From: Bacterioplanoides sp965219715
GTDB lineage: Bacteria; Pseudomonadota; Gammaproteobacteria; Pseudomonadales; Oceanobacteraceae
DNA length: 64,000 nucleotides
Direction: 5' to 3'
NCBI RefSeq assembly: GCF_965219715.1
Contig: NZ_OZ244785.1
Span: 2,108,001 to 2,172,000 of the forward strand
Shown here: in pieces, positions 26,327 through 34,249 of the stretch
Numbering within the stretch: the stretch's first letter is position 1
Layout of the letters: the number at the start of each line of letters is the position of its first letter
Notes under the pieces: generated by a model
The model's database searches: none
Told to the model about the DNA's origin: nothing
What the model saw: only the letters and a program-made list of their open reading frames with translations
Program-made: the position numbers and the translations under genes

Positions 26327-27799
26327 TTAACTGAACATATGATCTTTTGTTCGAAAGTTTTTAGTCCAGCGGCGATAGGTAAAACTAAAGCCCGGGAACA
26401 TCGCAATCACTTTGCCACTTTTGCTCTTATACCAACTATTACAGCCGCCGCTTTGCCAAACGGTTTGCGCCATTTCATCATGAATATGGTTGGTATAACG
26501 CTCTTCTGCATCGGCACGCACCTCGATGGTTTGTTTCGCCTGCTTTTTCACGGCTTTCATGGCCGACAGGATATAATTCATCTGCGCTTCGATAACAAAA
26601 ATTGCCGACGTATGTCCAATACCTGTGTTCGGTCCGGTAACAATAAACAGGTTCGGGAAACCTGGTGCTGAGGTGCCTAAGTACGCACGTGGGAAGTCTT
26701 CCCAGGTATCCGCTAACGTCACACCATCTTTACCGACAACCGGATAAGAAATCACACCGTCCGTTGCATCGTAACCAGTGGAGTAAATAATTAAATCCAG
26801 ATCCAGCTCTTTGCCATCGGTGGTGTTAATACCTGTTTCAGTAATTTCACCAATGCCCTGATCTTTATCATGCAGGGTAACGTTATCTCGACAATAAGCC
26901 GGGTATAAGGTGTTGGATAAAATGATTCGCTTACAACCGATTGTCCAGTCTGGCGTTACTTTTTTACGTAGTTCCGGATCTTTAATCTGACTGTTAATAT
27001 GATTTTTTGCCACACGGGTGGCTAACAAGTTGAGCATAAAGCGCGAATATTTAAAACCAACTACGCGGGTTTCCAGCCCCCAATAGATGGCTTCTCGCAA
27101 ACCGCGATAAAGCGTTTTATTTTTTAATAACTTACGCTGCCAGCCTTTAAACTTATAATCATGTCGCGGCATTACCCAGTGTGGACTGCGCTGGAAAATA
27201 TGTAACTGCCCCACTTCTTCGGCAATGGTTGGAATAATCTGGGCAGCACTGGCACCACTGCCAATAATCGCTACTTTTTTGCCTTTTAAGTCGTAATTGT
27301 GATTCCAGTCATTGGTGTGGAAAGATTCACCTTTAAAGCTGTCCCGGCCTTTAAAATCAGGAATCACAGGCGTGCTCAGCGGTCCGGAAGCATTAATAAC
27401 AAAGCGAGCTTTGTAGGTGGTTTCAACACCGGTTTTTACATTCTTAACATCGATCTGCCACAGACTCTGATCTTCCAACCACTGAATTTTTTCCACGTTG
27501 GAATTGGTACGGGTGCGTTCACGCAGCTTATGTTTATCGATCACATAATTGGTGTATTGCTCCAGTTCACTTTGTTCAGCAAACATTTGTGACCAGTCAT
27601 ACGGTTCAGACTCAATCGAATACAGCGGAGACTGCACATCCACCGCGGCCCCCGGATAACTGTTCTGACACCAGGTGCCACCCATAAAATCGCGACGCTC
27701 AAGTAAAATAAAATCGTCGATGCCATTTTCTTTTAAACGTAACGACGCACACTGGCCGCCAAAGCCACTGCCAATAATGATGACTGCATGGGTAGACAT
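26327..27799 (-). CDS. flavin monooxygenase, Baeyer-Villiger type
   Basis: A 490-residue class B flavoprotein monooxygenase. The FAD motif GSGFGG is at residues 11-16 and the NADPH motif GSGASA lies near 180. Between them is FKGESFHTNDW, matching the BVMO fingerprint FxGxxxHxxxW; the residue after W is Asn instead of Pro or Asp. GGTWCQNSYPGAAVD is also typical. The family inserts oxygen into ketones, giving esters or lactones, using NADPH and O2 in the cytoplasm. A TetR-type gene is divergent, with a good palindrome in the gap. A second BVMO-like gene is at 53981-55534. Substrate unknown; the family is common in hydrocarbon- and ketone-using bacteria. Confidence 0.88.
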   Translation of the reverse strand: MSTHAVIIIGSGFGGQCASLRLKENGIDDFILLERRDFMGGTWCQNSYPGAAVDVQSPLYSIESEPYDWSQMFAEQSELEQYTNYVIDKHKLRERTRTNSNVEKIQWLEDQSLWQIDVKNVKTGVETTYKARFVINASGPLSTPVIPDFKGRDSFKGESFHTNDWNHNYDLKGKKVAIIGSGASAAQIIPTIAEEVGQLHIFQRSPHWVMPRHDYKFKGWQRKLLKNKTLYRGLREAIYWGLETRVVGFKYSRFMLNLLATRVAKNHINSQIKDPELRKKVTPDWTIGCKRIILSNTLYPAYCRDNVTLHDKDQGIGEITETGINTTDGKELDLDLIIYSTGYDATDGVISYPVVGKDGVTLADTWEDFPRAYLGTSAPGFPNLFIVTGPNTGIGHTSAIFVIEAQMNYILSAMKAVKKQAKQTIEVRADAEERYTNHIHDEMAQTVWQSGGCNSWYKSKSGKVIAMFPGFSFTYRRWTKNFRTKDHMFS

Positions 27800-27871
27800 A
27801 AATCCGGCTCCCTCGATCTGTAGCGAATGCTGGTTGTTATTATGTGAAGATATGGTTCGTCACTTTACTTC

Positions 27872-27889
27872 TGACGACACATGTCGTCA
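27872..27889. promoter_or_regulatory. palindromic operator between BVMO and TetR genes
   Basis: TGACGACACATGTCGTCA has perfect 8-base arms with a 2-base centre. It lies in the divergent region and covers an ATG at 27881 sometimes taken as the TetR start. Confidence 0.65.
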
Positions 27890-27940
27890 AATGATCGAAC
27901 GAGTCCTATTAAGACAACTTTTACCAACCCCGAGGCTGAT

Positions 27941-28615
27941 GTGTCCAACACCACCAATCCAACTTCCGGTCGTCGCCGAAGCAGCAGTTCCGGGCGCACT
28001 TATGGTGGCCTTAGCCAGGATGAACGTAAGCAACAACGACGCGAGCAGTTTCTGCAAGCTGGCTTAAATGTGTTTGGCACTGTTGGATTCCGCCAGGCCA
28101 CGGTGCGCGGGCTTTGCAAGGAAGCTAAATTAACCGACCGTTATTTTTATGCCGAATTCGGCAGCATCGAAAATCTGCTGACAGCGGTATACGAACACCA
28201 TATGACCGACATCCGCAATCAGGTGATGACGGCTTTTGCCGCCGCGGAAGCGGGAGGCGATCCACAGCTACTGGTAAAAAAAGCGTTAACTGCGTTTTAT
28301 CAGGCCTTAAGCGATCCCAAAGTGGCGCGGGTGTGTATGGTGGAATTAGAAGGCGTCAGCAAAGAAGTGAATCAGCTTTATCATGCCTACATCCGTAGCT
28401 TTGCCGATCTGATTCTGAGCCTGATCCGCACCTTAACGCCAGACTGGTCTTACACCGAAGAAGAAGGCGCCATTTTATCCATCGCCATGATTGGTGCCAT
28501 GCGCCAGGCAGGAACCTATTGGTTGTTAAATCCGGATACGGTGCAAAAAGACACGCTGATACGGGTATCGACCCAGCTCTTTATGGGCGTGTTTAATGAA
28601 GTGAAAGGCCAATAA
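27941..28615 (+). CDS. TetR-family regulator of the divergent BVMO gene
   Basis: A 224-residue TetR protein from a GTG start. After a basic, Ser-rich N-terminal tail, the helix-turn-helix (FGTVGFRQATVRGLCKEAKLTDRYFYAEF, in part) is clear. The C-terminal ligand domain has helices with RVCMVELEGVSKEV. GTG 27941 was chosen because GAGG lies 5 bases before it; an upstream ATG at 27881 sits inside the palindromic operator and would add 20 non-conserved residues. TetR proteins repress divergent genes until a small ligand binds, so control of the BVMO gene is likely. Its terminator is at 28660-28710. Confidence 0.85.
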   Translation: MSNTTNPTSGRRRSSSSGRTYGGLSQDERKQQRREQFLQAGLNVFGTVGFRQATVRGLCKEAKLTDRYFYAEFGSIENLLTAVYEHHMTDIRNQVMTAFAAAEAGGDPQLLVKKALTAFYQALSDPKVARVCMVELEGVSKEVNQLYHAYIRSFADLILSLIRTLTPDWSYTEEEGAILSIAMIGAMRQAGTYWLLNPDTVQKDTLIRVSTQLFMGVFNEVKGQ

Positions 28616-28659
28616 CGTCATCAACAGCACTTCGGATACCTCGCTCATCCAGCCGGAAC

Positions 28660-28710
28660 AACGGCGTAAAAAAGCGGTCTGAGAAACACCTGTTTTTAGC
28701 GCCGTTTTAT
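28660..28710 (+). terminator. terminator of the TetR gene, abutting the SUMF1-like start
   Basis: Left arm AACGGCGTAAAAA and right arm TTTTTAGCGCCGTT pair with one bulged base, followed by TTATT. The stem ends just before the ATG at 28712, so that gene has no visible ribosome binding site. Confidence 0.6.
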
Positions 28711-28711
28711 T

Positions 28712-29596
28712 ATGTCTCTATTTCATCCGCTAACGGTCATTAATGGCTGTGTCATTGCTGCTCTGTCGCTGACTGCGTTCGCCGATAACTCCTCAGATAG
28801 AGTTATTCCCCAGGCATTTATTCCGGCACAAAGTTATATGTTGGGCTGCTCGCCTGGCGATAACCAGTGTGATATTGACGAAGGCATTGTTCAGGGAGAA
28901 ACCATACAGCCGGTCAGAGTCACTGTATCGGCATTTAAAATCGATAAATACGAAACTTCAGTGGCGGAATATCGTGAATGTGTCGACGCCGGAGCCTGCA
29001 GCCGCCCCTTCGATTTTCGCCGTACGCATTATTGCAATTACGACGCCCCTGGCCGCGACAACTATCCACAGAACTGCATTAACTGGTTTCAGGCACAGAA
29101 TTATTGTCAGTGGCGGGGAAAACGTCTGGCCTACGATATTGAGTGGGAAGCTGCAGCACGAGCAGGTTCTGATCAGGCCCACCCCTGGGGATCCGCTGCG
29201 GCCACTTGTGACACGGCCGTCATGGACCCAGGCGATCCGGTCAAACCCGATACAGTCACCGATGGCTGCTGGCGAGATCTGAGCTGGCCACGCAACAGCT
29301 TTCAAGCCAACGCTTATGGTGTATACGACATGATTGGTGGTACGGCAGAATGGCTGATGGACTGGTATCACCCGCAAGCACACCAGAACTATTACGCCCA
29401 GGGCAAACTGCAGGGCCCCGAGCACGGGCAGTTGAAAGTTATTAAAGGTGGCGCCTGGGATGAAGAAGCCTGGGCCCAACGGGTCAGTAATCGTTTTGCC
29501 AAGCCGCAACGCGGTAATCCGGATCTGTATGGCTCCAATGGCATTCGCTGCGTCACTCCCCTGAACAATACAACCAAAAGCAATCTCCCGGATTAG
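28712..29596 (+). CDS. exported SUMF1/formylglycine-generating-enzyme-like protein
   Basis: A 294-residue protein with a signal peptide (cleavage after about LTAFA, residue 24) and one FGE-sulfatase domain. Conserved family segments are FKIDKYETSVAEYREC, PQNCINWFQAQNYCQWRGKRL, WEAAARAG, NAYGVYDMIGGTAEW, KGGAWDE and a C-terminal GIRCV. This fold includes true formylglycine enzymes, ergothioneine enzymes and many non-catalytic secreted proteins. No sulfatase gene is near, so formylglycine formation is not supported by context. Many cysteines suggest disulfides in the periplasm. Two tiny membrane-protein genes follow on the same strand. Function unknown. Confidence 0.8.
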   Translation: MSLFHPLTVINGCVIAALSLTAFADNSSDRVIPQAFIPAQSYMLGCSPGDNQCDIDEGIVQGETIQPVRVTVSAFKIDKYETSVAEYRECVDAGACSRPFDFRRTHYCNYDAPGRDNYPQNCINWFQAQNYCQWRGKRLAYDIEWEAAARAGSDQAHPWGSAAATCDTAVMDPGDPVKPDTVTDGCWRDLSWPRNSFQANAYGVYDMIGGTAEWLMDWYHPQAHQNYYAQGKLQGPEHGQLKVIKGGAWDEEAWAQRVSNRFAKPQRGNPDLYGSNGIRCVTPLNNTTKSNLPD

Positions 29597-29674
29597 GTAA
29601 ACAAGCAAACCTGGACACGCAGCCGGTACCCGCGAGCGTTATTCTTATCCACAGAATTTACCAGAGTGACGTCG

Positions 29675-29905
29675 ATGGCCAGACTGATTGTTACCAACCT
29701 GTTTTTTGCATTGTTGCTGGCTATTTTTTTGCTGCAACCCATCACATCCAACTGGGCCTGGCTGGCTTTAATTGTATGCTGGTGCATGGCGGAAGGTTGG
29801 CTGGCAAAAGACACACGCATTAAATGGTGGCACTTCGCCCTGTTATTTGCCGTGTTGGGCAGTCTGGAATTTGCGCTGGTTTATTATGTTTCCAATGGGA
29901 GGTAA
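29675..29905 (+). CDS. small membrane protein, unknown function
   Basis: A 76-residue protein that is almost all hydrophobic: helices at about 5-21 (IVTNLFFALLLAIFLLQP), 27-41 and 53-71. A GTG nine bases upstream is in frame; the ATG is preferred. The next small membrane gene begins two bases after its stop, so the pair is probably cotranscribed. I do not recognise a family. Confidence 0.6.
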   Translation: MARLIVTNLFFALLLAIFLLQPITSNWAWLALIVCWCMAEGWLAKDTRIKWWHFALLFAVLGSLEFALVYYVSNGR

Positions 29906-29907
29906 TT

Positions 29908-30081
29908 ATGTTTTGGAAAATTGTCGGTGTATTTTTATTGGCGTGGGCCGGAATTGATCTTTATAACGGCTACACCATGATCTATGAAACGGTTACCCGG
30001 GAAGGCAATCCAACCATGTACTGGAGCGCCATTACCTGCTGGATTGCATTAGGCATCAGTTGTTTTTTCAGTTGGGAATAA
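29908..30081 (+). CDS. small membrane protein, partner of the preceding gene
   Basis: A 57-residue protein with two membrane segments (WKIVGVFLLAWAGIDLY and YWSAITCWIALGISCFF) and a polar loop. The start was set at ATG 29908, which has a very good ribosome binding site (GGGAGG) six bases upstream. It is tightly coupled to the preceding gene. Function unknown; such pairs may form small membrane complexes. Confidence 0.6.
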   Translation: MFWKIVGVFLLAWAGIDLYNGYTMIYETVTREGNPTMYWSAITCWIALGISCFFSWE

Positions 30082-30152
30082 ACCGCGGCGGCTGAACCGG
30101 TCTGTCGTCATGGCCAGTTTTCACTGGCCACAACGTCAAAGCAGACCTCAGA

Positions 30153-30992
30153 TTACATCACACCCAGTTCTTTTAAGCGTTCCGTCAGGTAGCTACCGGC
30201 GGTATAACGCTCAGACAACACGGTATCCGGCGTCGGATGCAGGAACAGTGGCAAAGAAATTCGCGAATGCTCCTGGCGACCACCACTTGGGTTGATCACA
30301 CGATGTGTGGTTGATGGGTAATATCCACCCGACGCTTCCTGCAACATGTCACCGATATTCACAATCAAAGTGCCGAAGTCACATGGCACATCCATCCACT
30401 CGCCATTCTTCAGCTGAACCTGTAAACCCGGCTCATTGGCAGCAGGTAAGACAGTTAACAGGTTAATGTCTTCGTGTGCCGCCGCGCGAATAGCACCTGG
30501 TTCTTCATCACCCTCAAACGGCGGGTAATGTAAAACACGCAGCAAAGTCTTCTCACTCGCGTTAATCATTTCAGACAGTGGCTGAGAATAATTAGCTGAC
30601 ACCTCTGCCGGGCTGTATTGCTCAACCCAGGACAACAACTCAGAAGCCAGCGTCAGCGCCTGGTCGTAATAAGCCTGGATCTCGGCCTTTAACGCCTCCG
30701 GGCACTGACCCCATGGGTAGTAGTGGAAATACTCTTTAATGTCTTTAACAGAGAAGCCTTTCGCCACCTCAGAGACTGAACGCGGGAAAAAACCATCCTG
30801 AGTATCGACATTAAACTGGAAGTCATCCTTCTCTTTACTGTTAAAAAATTCCTGCCAGTGCTGGTAAATTGCAGCGACAGTTTCCTGCTTAATCGGGTGA
30901 TTCTTCAACACGCCGAATCCGGTGTTACGCAGCGATTCAGTAAATTGTTTAGCTGCATCCGGTGCAGTGTAATCAACAGCTTTTAATTGCAT
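30153..30992 (-). CDS. 2-oxoglutarate/Fe(II) oxygenase of the isopenicillin N synthase type
   Basis: A 279-residue non-haem iron oxygenase. The iron ligands are seen as HED in AAHEDINLLT and the distal His in YPSTTHRVINP; the 2-oxoglutarate arginine is in HSRISLPLFLHP. The N-terminal DIOX_N-like region has GFGVLKNHPI. The family oxidises small molecules such as gibberellin-like or amino-acid-derived substrates in the cytoplasm, but bacterial stand-alone members are mostly uncharacterised. It is monocistronic. A substrate cannot be named. Confidence 0.88.
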   Translation of the reverse strand: MQLKAVDYTAPDAAKQFTESLRNTGFGVLKNHPIKQETVAAIYQHWQEFFNSKEKDDFQFNVDTQDGFFPRSVSEVAKGFSVKDIKEYFHYYPWGQCPEALKAEIQAYYDQALTLASELLSWVEQYSPAEVSANYSQPLSEMINASEKTLLRVLHYPPFEGDEEPGAIRAAAHEDINLLTVLPAANEPGLQVQLKNGEWMDVPCDFGTLIVNIGDMLQEASGGYYPSTTHRVINPSGGRQEHSRISLPLFLHPTPDTVLSERYTAGSYLTERLKELGVM

Positions 30993-31197
30993 TCAGGATA
31001 CCTGTTAACCAGTGGGTTTTTAGGGGCAGCGTAGCTTACAGCAATCGCTCAGGGTCGCAATAAAAATAGCGTTCGAATCACCAGTCTGAACTGACATAAA
31101 GCAATGAATGGAAAGAAATATGCAGCCCTGCACAAAAAAGCGCACCGTCGTGATACCGGATGCACCGTTTATTAACACATATTTTTCTTATGGATAA

Positions 31198-31335
31198 TTA
31201 GTAACACTGCGATTCCGACAGATATTTTCTGACCATACGATCAGCCCCAAACCGCATGAACCGTGCTTTGTGGAAGGTTTCACCGCCACATAAAAAGCAT
31301 TTACTGTCCAAATCGTCCATTTTTGGCATATGCAT
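31198..31335 (-). CDS. possible 45-residue cysteine-containing small protein
   Basis: A short minus-strand frame in the gap before the adenosine deaminase gene. It starts MHMPKMDD, has CFLCGG at residues 13-18 and a Cys at 44, and a basic middle (KARFMRFGADRMVRKY). AAAGAG lies about 8 bases before the ATG. The CxxCGG pair resembles half of a zinc ribbon, so metal binding as a dimer is possible. I do not recognise a family. The rest of 30993-31381 shows no other gene. Confidence 0.45.
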   Translation of the reverse strand: MHMPKMDDLDSKCFLCGGETFHKARFMRFGADRMVRKYLSESQCY

Positions 31336-31381
31336 TGCTATTACTCTTTCCCTATTTTTTCAGGCTGAGTGCCACTAAACA

Positions 31382-32836
31382 ATGCTGAAGTATTTAACCG
31401 CGCTTTTTCGAACACCTCTGGCTATTACAACCATGTGTATGTCACTACATAGTCATGCATCTCTAAATGATTGGTTCGAAACATTTAAACGCAACGCCAG
31501 CGATCAGCAGCTGTATCACTTTTTATACGCCATGCCGAAAGGAGGTGATTTACATAACCACCTGACCGGATCCAACTTCGTTGACTGGTGGTACCAGCTG
31601 GCTACCGATGAAACGAAAAATGGCGGCTACCGCTATTACACCCGTACAACCATTAATAACTGCGTCGACTACGCCAAAACAACCGCGCAGAATTCATCGT
31701 ACTTTCTGATGTTCCGCAATATTCAGCAATCCAGCTACGAGGCATTGGATAAATGCCAACAGTCGGAATACACAGCCATAAAAAACTTAGCGGGAAAAAC
31801 TCTGGATGCCTGGAAAAACAGCCTGCGCCTTAACTATGGCGAGGAAGGCCGAAGCGAATTCTTTTATTCCCACTGGCAGCGGCTGAATGAGCTTGGAGCC
31901 AACCCCTACATCAACAGTGAGATGCTGTATCTCAATATGAAGGCCTTCGCTGCTGAAGGCCTGATGTATCTTGAAACTATGGAAGGCACCCGTTTCTATA
32001 AAAAGAAAGACGGTAGTCTGTTCAGCGCCGATGAGGTAGCTGATATCTATCGCGCTCGACTGCAACAAGCAGATGCTATCGCCACCGGCGTCAAAGTGGG
32101 GATGCAATATTACCTGCTGCGGTTTATCGACAACGCCGAACAGGATCTGGAGTGGATTTACCGCTTCGTTGATAAAAACCGGGATCTGTTTGTTGGTCTG
32201 AATATGGTCGGTGCAGAAGATATTGATAAAGGCTACCCGCTGCGTTTCCTTGAAACACTTCGTGAACTGCGTCGCCAGATTCCAACGCTACCGCTGTCGA
32301 TCCATGCCGGAGAGCAAGACAAACCCAGCCGCAATGTACGCGATACCTTGTTACTAGGCGCCAGTCGTATCGGCCATGGCATTAACCTGATTTCCGACCC
32401 GGACACCATGCTGCTGATGCGCAACAGCAACAACCTGATTGAGATTAATCTGATCAGCAATTTAATGCTGGGATACGTCGACAACTACCAACAGCATCCG
32501 TTCCCGGAGTACCTGCGATTTGGAATCCCGGTGACACTTACCACCGATGACCGCGGCATGTGGGATTCCAATATGACCGACGAGTATTTTGTTGCGGTAA
32601 AAGAATTCAACTTATCCTGGCAGGAAATCCGCCTGCTACTGACCAATTCAATAAACCACGCGTTTATAGAACCCAAAACAAAGCAATCCATGCTGCTTCA
32701 ATTAAATCAACAACTGGATAATTTTGAACTTTCGTTCCAAAAGAAAGGGCTAAAAGCATTCGAAAATGTAACGCCCGTTTCACACCAGTTCACCTGTAAA
32801 AAATACCAACTGTGTTTAGAGAACTCTTATGATTAA
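31382..32836 (+). CDS. exported adenosine deaminase-family protein (ADGF-like)
   Basis: A 484-residue metal-dependent deaminase with a signal peptide ending near HSHA (residue 27), so it acts outside the cytoplasm. The zinc site and catalytic residues are visible: GGDLHNHLTGS (HxH), HAGEQD (His and the proton-transfer Glu), RIGHGINL and TLTTDDRGM (Asp pair). The long N-terminal part before the barrel and overall length fit the secreted ADGF/CECR1-like branch and not cytoplasmic Add (about 330). It should turn adenosine or deoxyadenosine into inosine forms. It overlaps the NUP lipoprotein gene by 8 bases and opens the nucleic-acid utilisation block. Confidence 0.88.
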   Translation: MLKYLTALFRTPLAITTMCMSLHSHASLNDWFETFKRNASDQQLYHFLYAMPKGGDLHNHLTGSNFVDWWYQLATDETKNGGYRYYTRTTINNCVDYAKTTAQNSSYFLMFRNIQQSSYEALDKCQQSEYTAIKNLAGKTLDAWKNSLRLNYGEEGRSEFFYSHWQRLNELGANPYINSEMLYLNMKAFAAEGLMYLETMEGTRFYKKKDGSLFSADEVADIYRARLQQADAIATGVKVGMQYYLLRFIDNAEQDLEWIYRFVDKNRDLFVGLNMVGAEDIDKGYPLRFLETLRELRRQIPTLPLSIHAGEQDKPSRNVRDTLLLGASRIGHGINLISDPDTMLLMRNSNNLIEINLISNLMLGYVDNYQQHPFPEYLRFGIPVTLTTDDRGMWDSNMTDEYFVAVKEFNLSWQEIRLLLTNSINHAFIEPKTKQSMLLQLNQQLDNFELSFQKKGLKAFENVTPVSHQFTCKKYQLCLENSYD

Positions 32837-33920
32837 AACCATACTCTGCTGTATCACAGCCACACTGCTGCTTGTCACGGGCTGCAGTAATCACGACCAA
32901 ACCAAACCGGCAGCCAGTTCAGAAGGCGCAACCACTGCCATCGAAGTGAAAGTGGTGGTTGTCACTATGTTCGAACTGGGTGACGTCAGCGGTGATGAAG
33001 CCGGCGAATTCCAGCGCTGGAAAGAACGCCATAAACTCGACCAGCGTTTTCCATTTCCACAATCCCATGCCGACCTCTACTTCAATCCTGAGTCGGGCGT
33101 GCTGGGGATGATTACCGGTATGGGCACTAACCGCTCTTCGTCCGCCATTATGGCGCTGGGCCTGGACCCACGGTTTGACCTGACAAAAGCCTACTGGCTG
33201 GTCACCGGTATTTCCGGCTTCGACCCTAACGATGCCCCCATTGGTTCTGCTGCCTGGGCTGAATGGCTGGTTGATGGCGACCTCGGCCATGCCATTGATG
33301 CACGGGAGATTCCGGAAGATTGGGAAACCGGTTTCTTTCCGCTATTTACCGCAGGCCCATATCCGGAAAAGCGTCCGCCAAATCAGGGCGAAGTATTTCA
33401 GCTGAATGGCAAGCTCACAGACTGGGCTTACCAACTGACCAAAGACGTTGAGTTAAGTGACGATGATTTCATCATCGAACAGCGGAAAAATTATGACATT
33501 TATCCAAACGCACAAAAAAAACCAATCGTCATGAAAGGCGACCACATGGCTGCCATGACATTTTGGCACGGTGAGAAATTTAATCGATGGGCCAACAACT
33601 ATGTTGATTACTGGACCGAAGGCAAAGGCCAGTTTGTGTCGTCAGCCATGGAAGATACCGGCACAGCGCAGTCTCTTTTTTATCTTGACCGTTCAGGCAA
33701 AGCCGATTACCAGCGCCTGATGGTCGTCAGAACAGCCAGTAATTTTACGGTACCCGAACCCGGCATGACGGCCGCAGAAAATCTGCTTAATTCAGAAGGC
33801 CATACTTATGCAGGAATGGAACTGGCGTTAGAAAACGCCTGGCGTATAGGCAGTAAAGTGGTCGATACCTTAACCAGCAACTGGTCTGTTTATCGAAACA
33901 ATATGCCATATGAAGGGTGA
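32829..33920 (+). CDS. NUP-family purine nucleoside protein, lipoprotein
   Basis: A 363-residue lipoprotein with lipobox LVTGC (Cys19). The body matches the NUP family named after fungal purine nucleoside permease: VVVTMFELGD, GVLGMITGMGTNRSSSAIMALGL, YWLVTGISGFDP and MEDTGTAQSL. There are no membrane helices beyond the signal, so it cannot be a permease in the usual sense. The fold is related to nucleoside phosphorylases, so a purine nucleoside binding or cleaving role in the periplasm or on the outer membrane is more likely. It overlaps the deaminase gene by 8 bases, which suggests joint work on purine nucleosides. Confidence 0.85.
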   Translation: MIKTILCCITATLLLVTGCSNHDQTKPAASSEGATTAIEVKVVVVTMFELGDVSGDEAGEFQRWKERHKLDQRFPFPQSHADLYFNPESGVLGMITGMGTNRSSSAIMALGLDPRFDLTKAYWLVTGISGFDPNDAPIGSAAWAEWLVDGDLGHAIDAREIPEDWETGFFPLFTAGPYPEKRPPNQGEVFQLNGKLTDWAYQLTKDVELSDDDFIIEQRKNYDIYPNAQKKPIVMKGDHMAAMTFWHGEKFNRWANNYVDYWTEGKGQFVSSAMEDTGTAQSLFYLDRSGKADYQRLMVVRTASNFTVPEPGMTAAENLLNSEGHTYAGMELALENAWRIGSKVVDTLTSNWSVYRNNMPYEG

Positions 33921-34249
33921 ATTTGGCTGATATTTTGTATTAATGGTATTAATGACATTTTTATTTTTATTGGCGTTCGAGGCGTTAAATATACTAACCA
34001 TTTGGTTATATTTTTAACTTCTCGGCACGAATAGTCCTATTTAAACTGTCACTTATACCGTCATTACAAAAAAGTTCGCCAGCCAAAGTTTTTAATCCGG
34101 CAAATCAATAGACAAATAAAATTATTCCTTTATCTTTCCTCAACTTTTTTTGAGTGAAAGTTAACTGTAGCCAGTTTGTAATTTGCTAAAGCGAATATAA
34201 ACGTCACGCAGTTAATAAATTTAATCAATAATTCAGGAGCTATATATCC
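33921..34249. other. AT-rich intergenic stretch before the porin gene
   Basis: About 329 bases with no coding frame. It is AT-rich and has a good ribosome binding site (AGGAGC) near 34238. CTGTCAC at 34046 and CCGTCAT at 34058 form a weak Pho-box-like direct repeat with 12-base period, one more than the norm. No clear terminator is seen after the NUP gene. Confidence 0.5.

Noticed and set aside
28958..29608. 216-codon minus-strand frame
   Set aside because: Opposite the SUMF1-like gene with its conserved motifs; a shadow frame.
31100..31170. Short plus-strand frame of about 23 codons, basic, before the adenosine deaminase gene
   Set aside because: Too short, no conservation can be judged, and overlaps other equally short frames.
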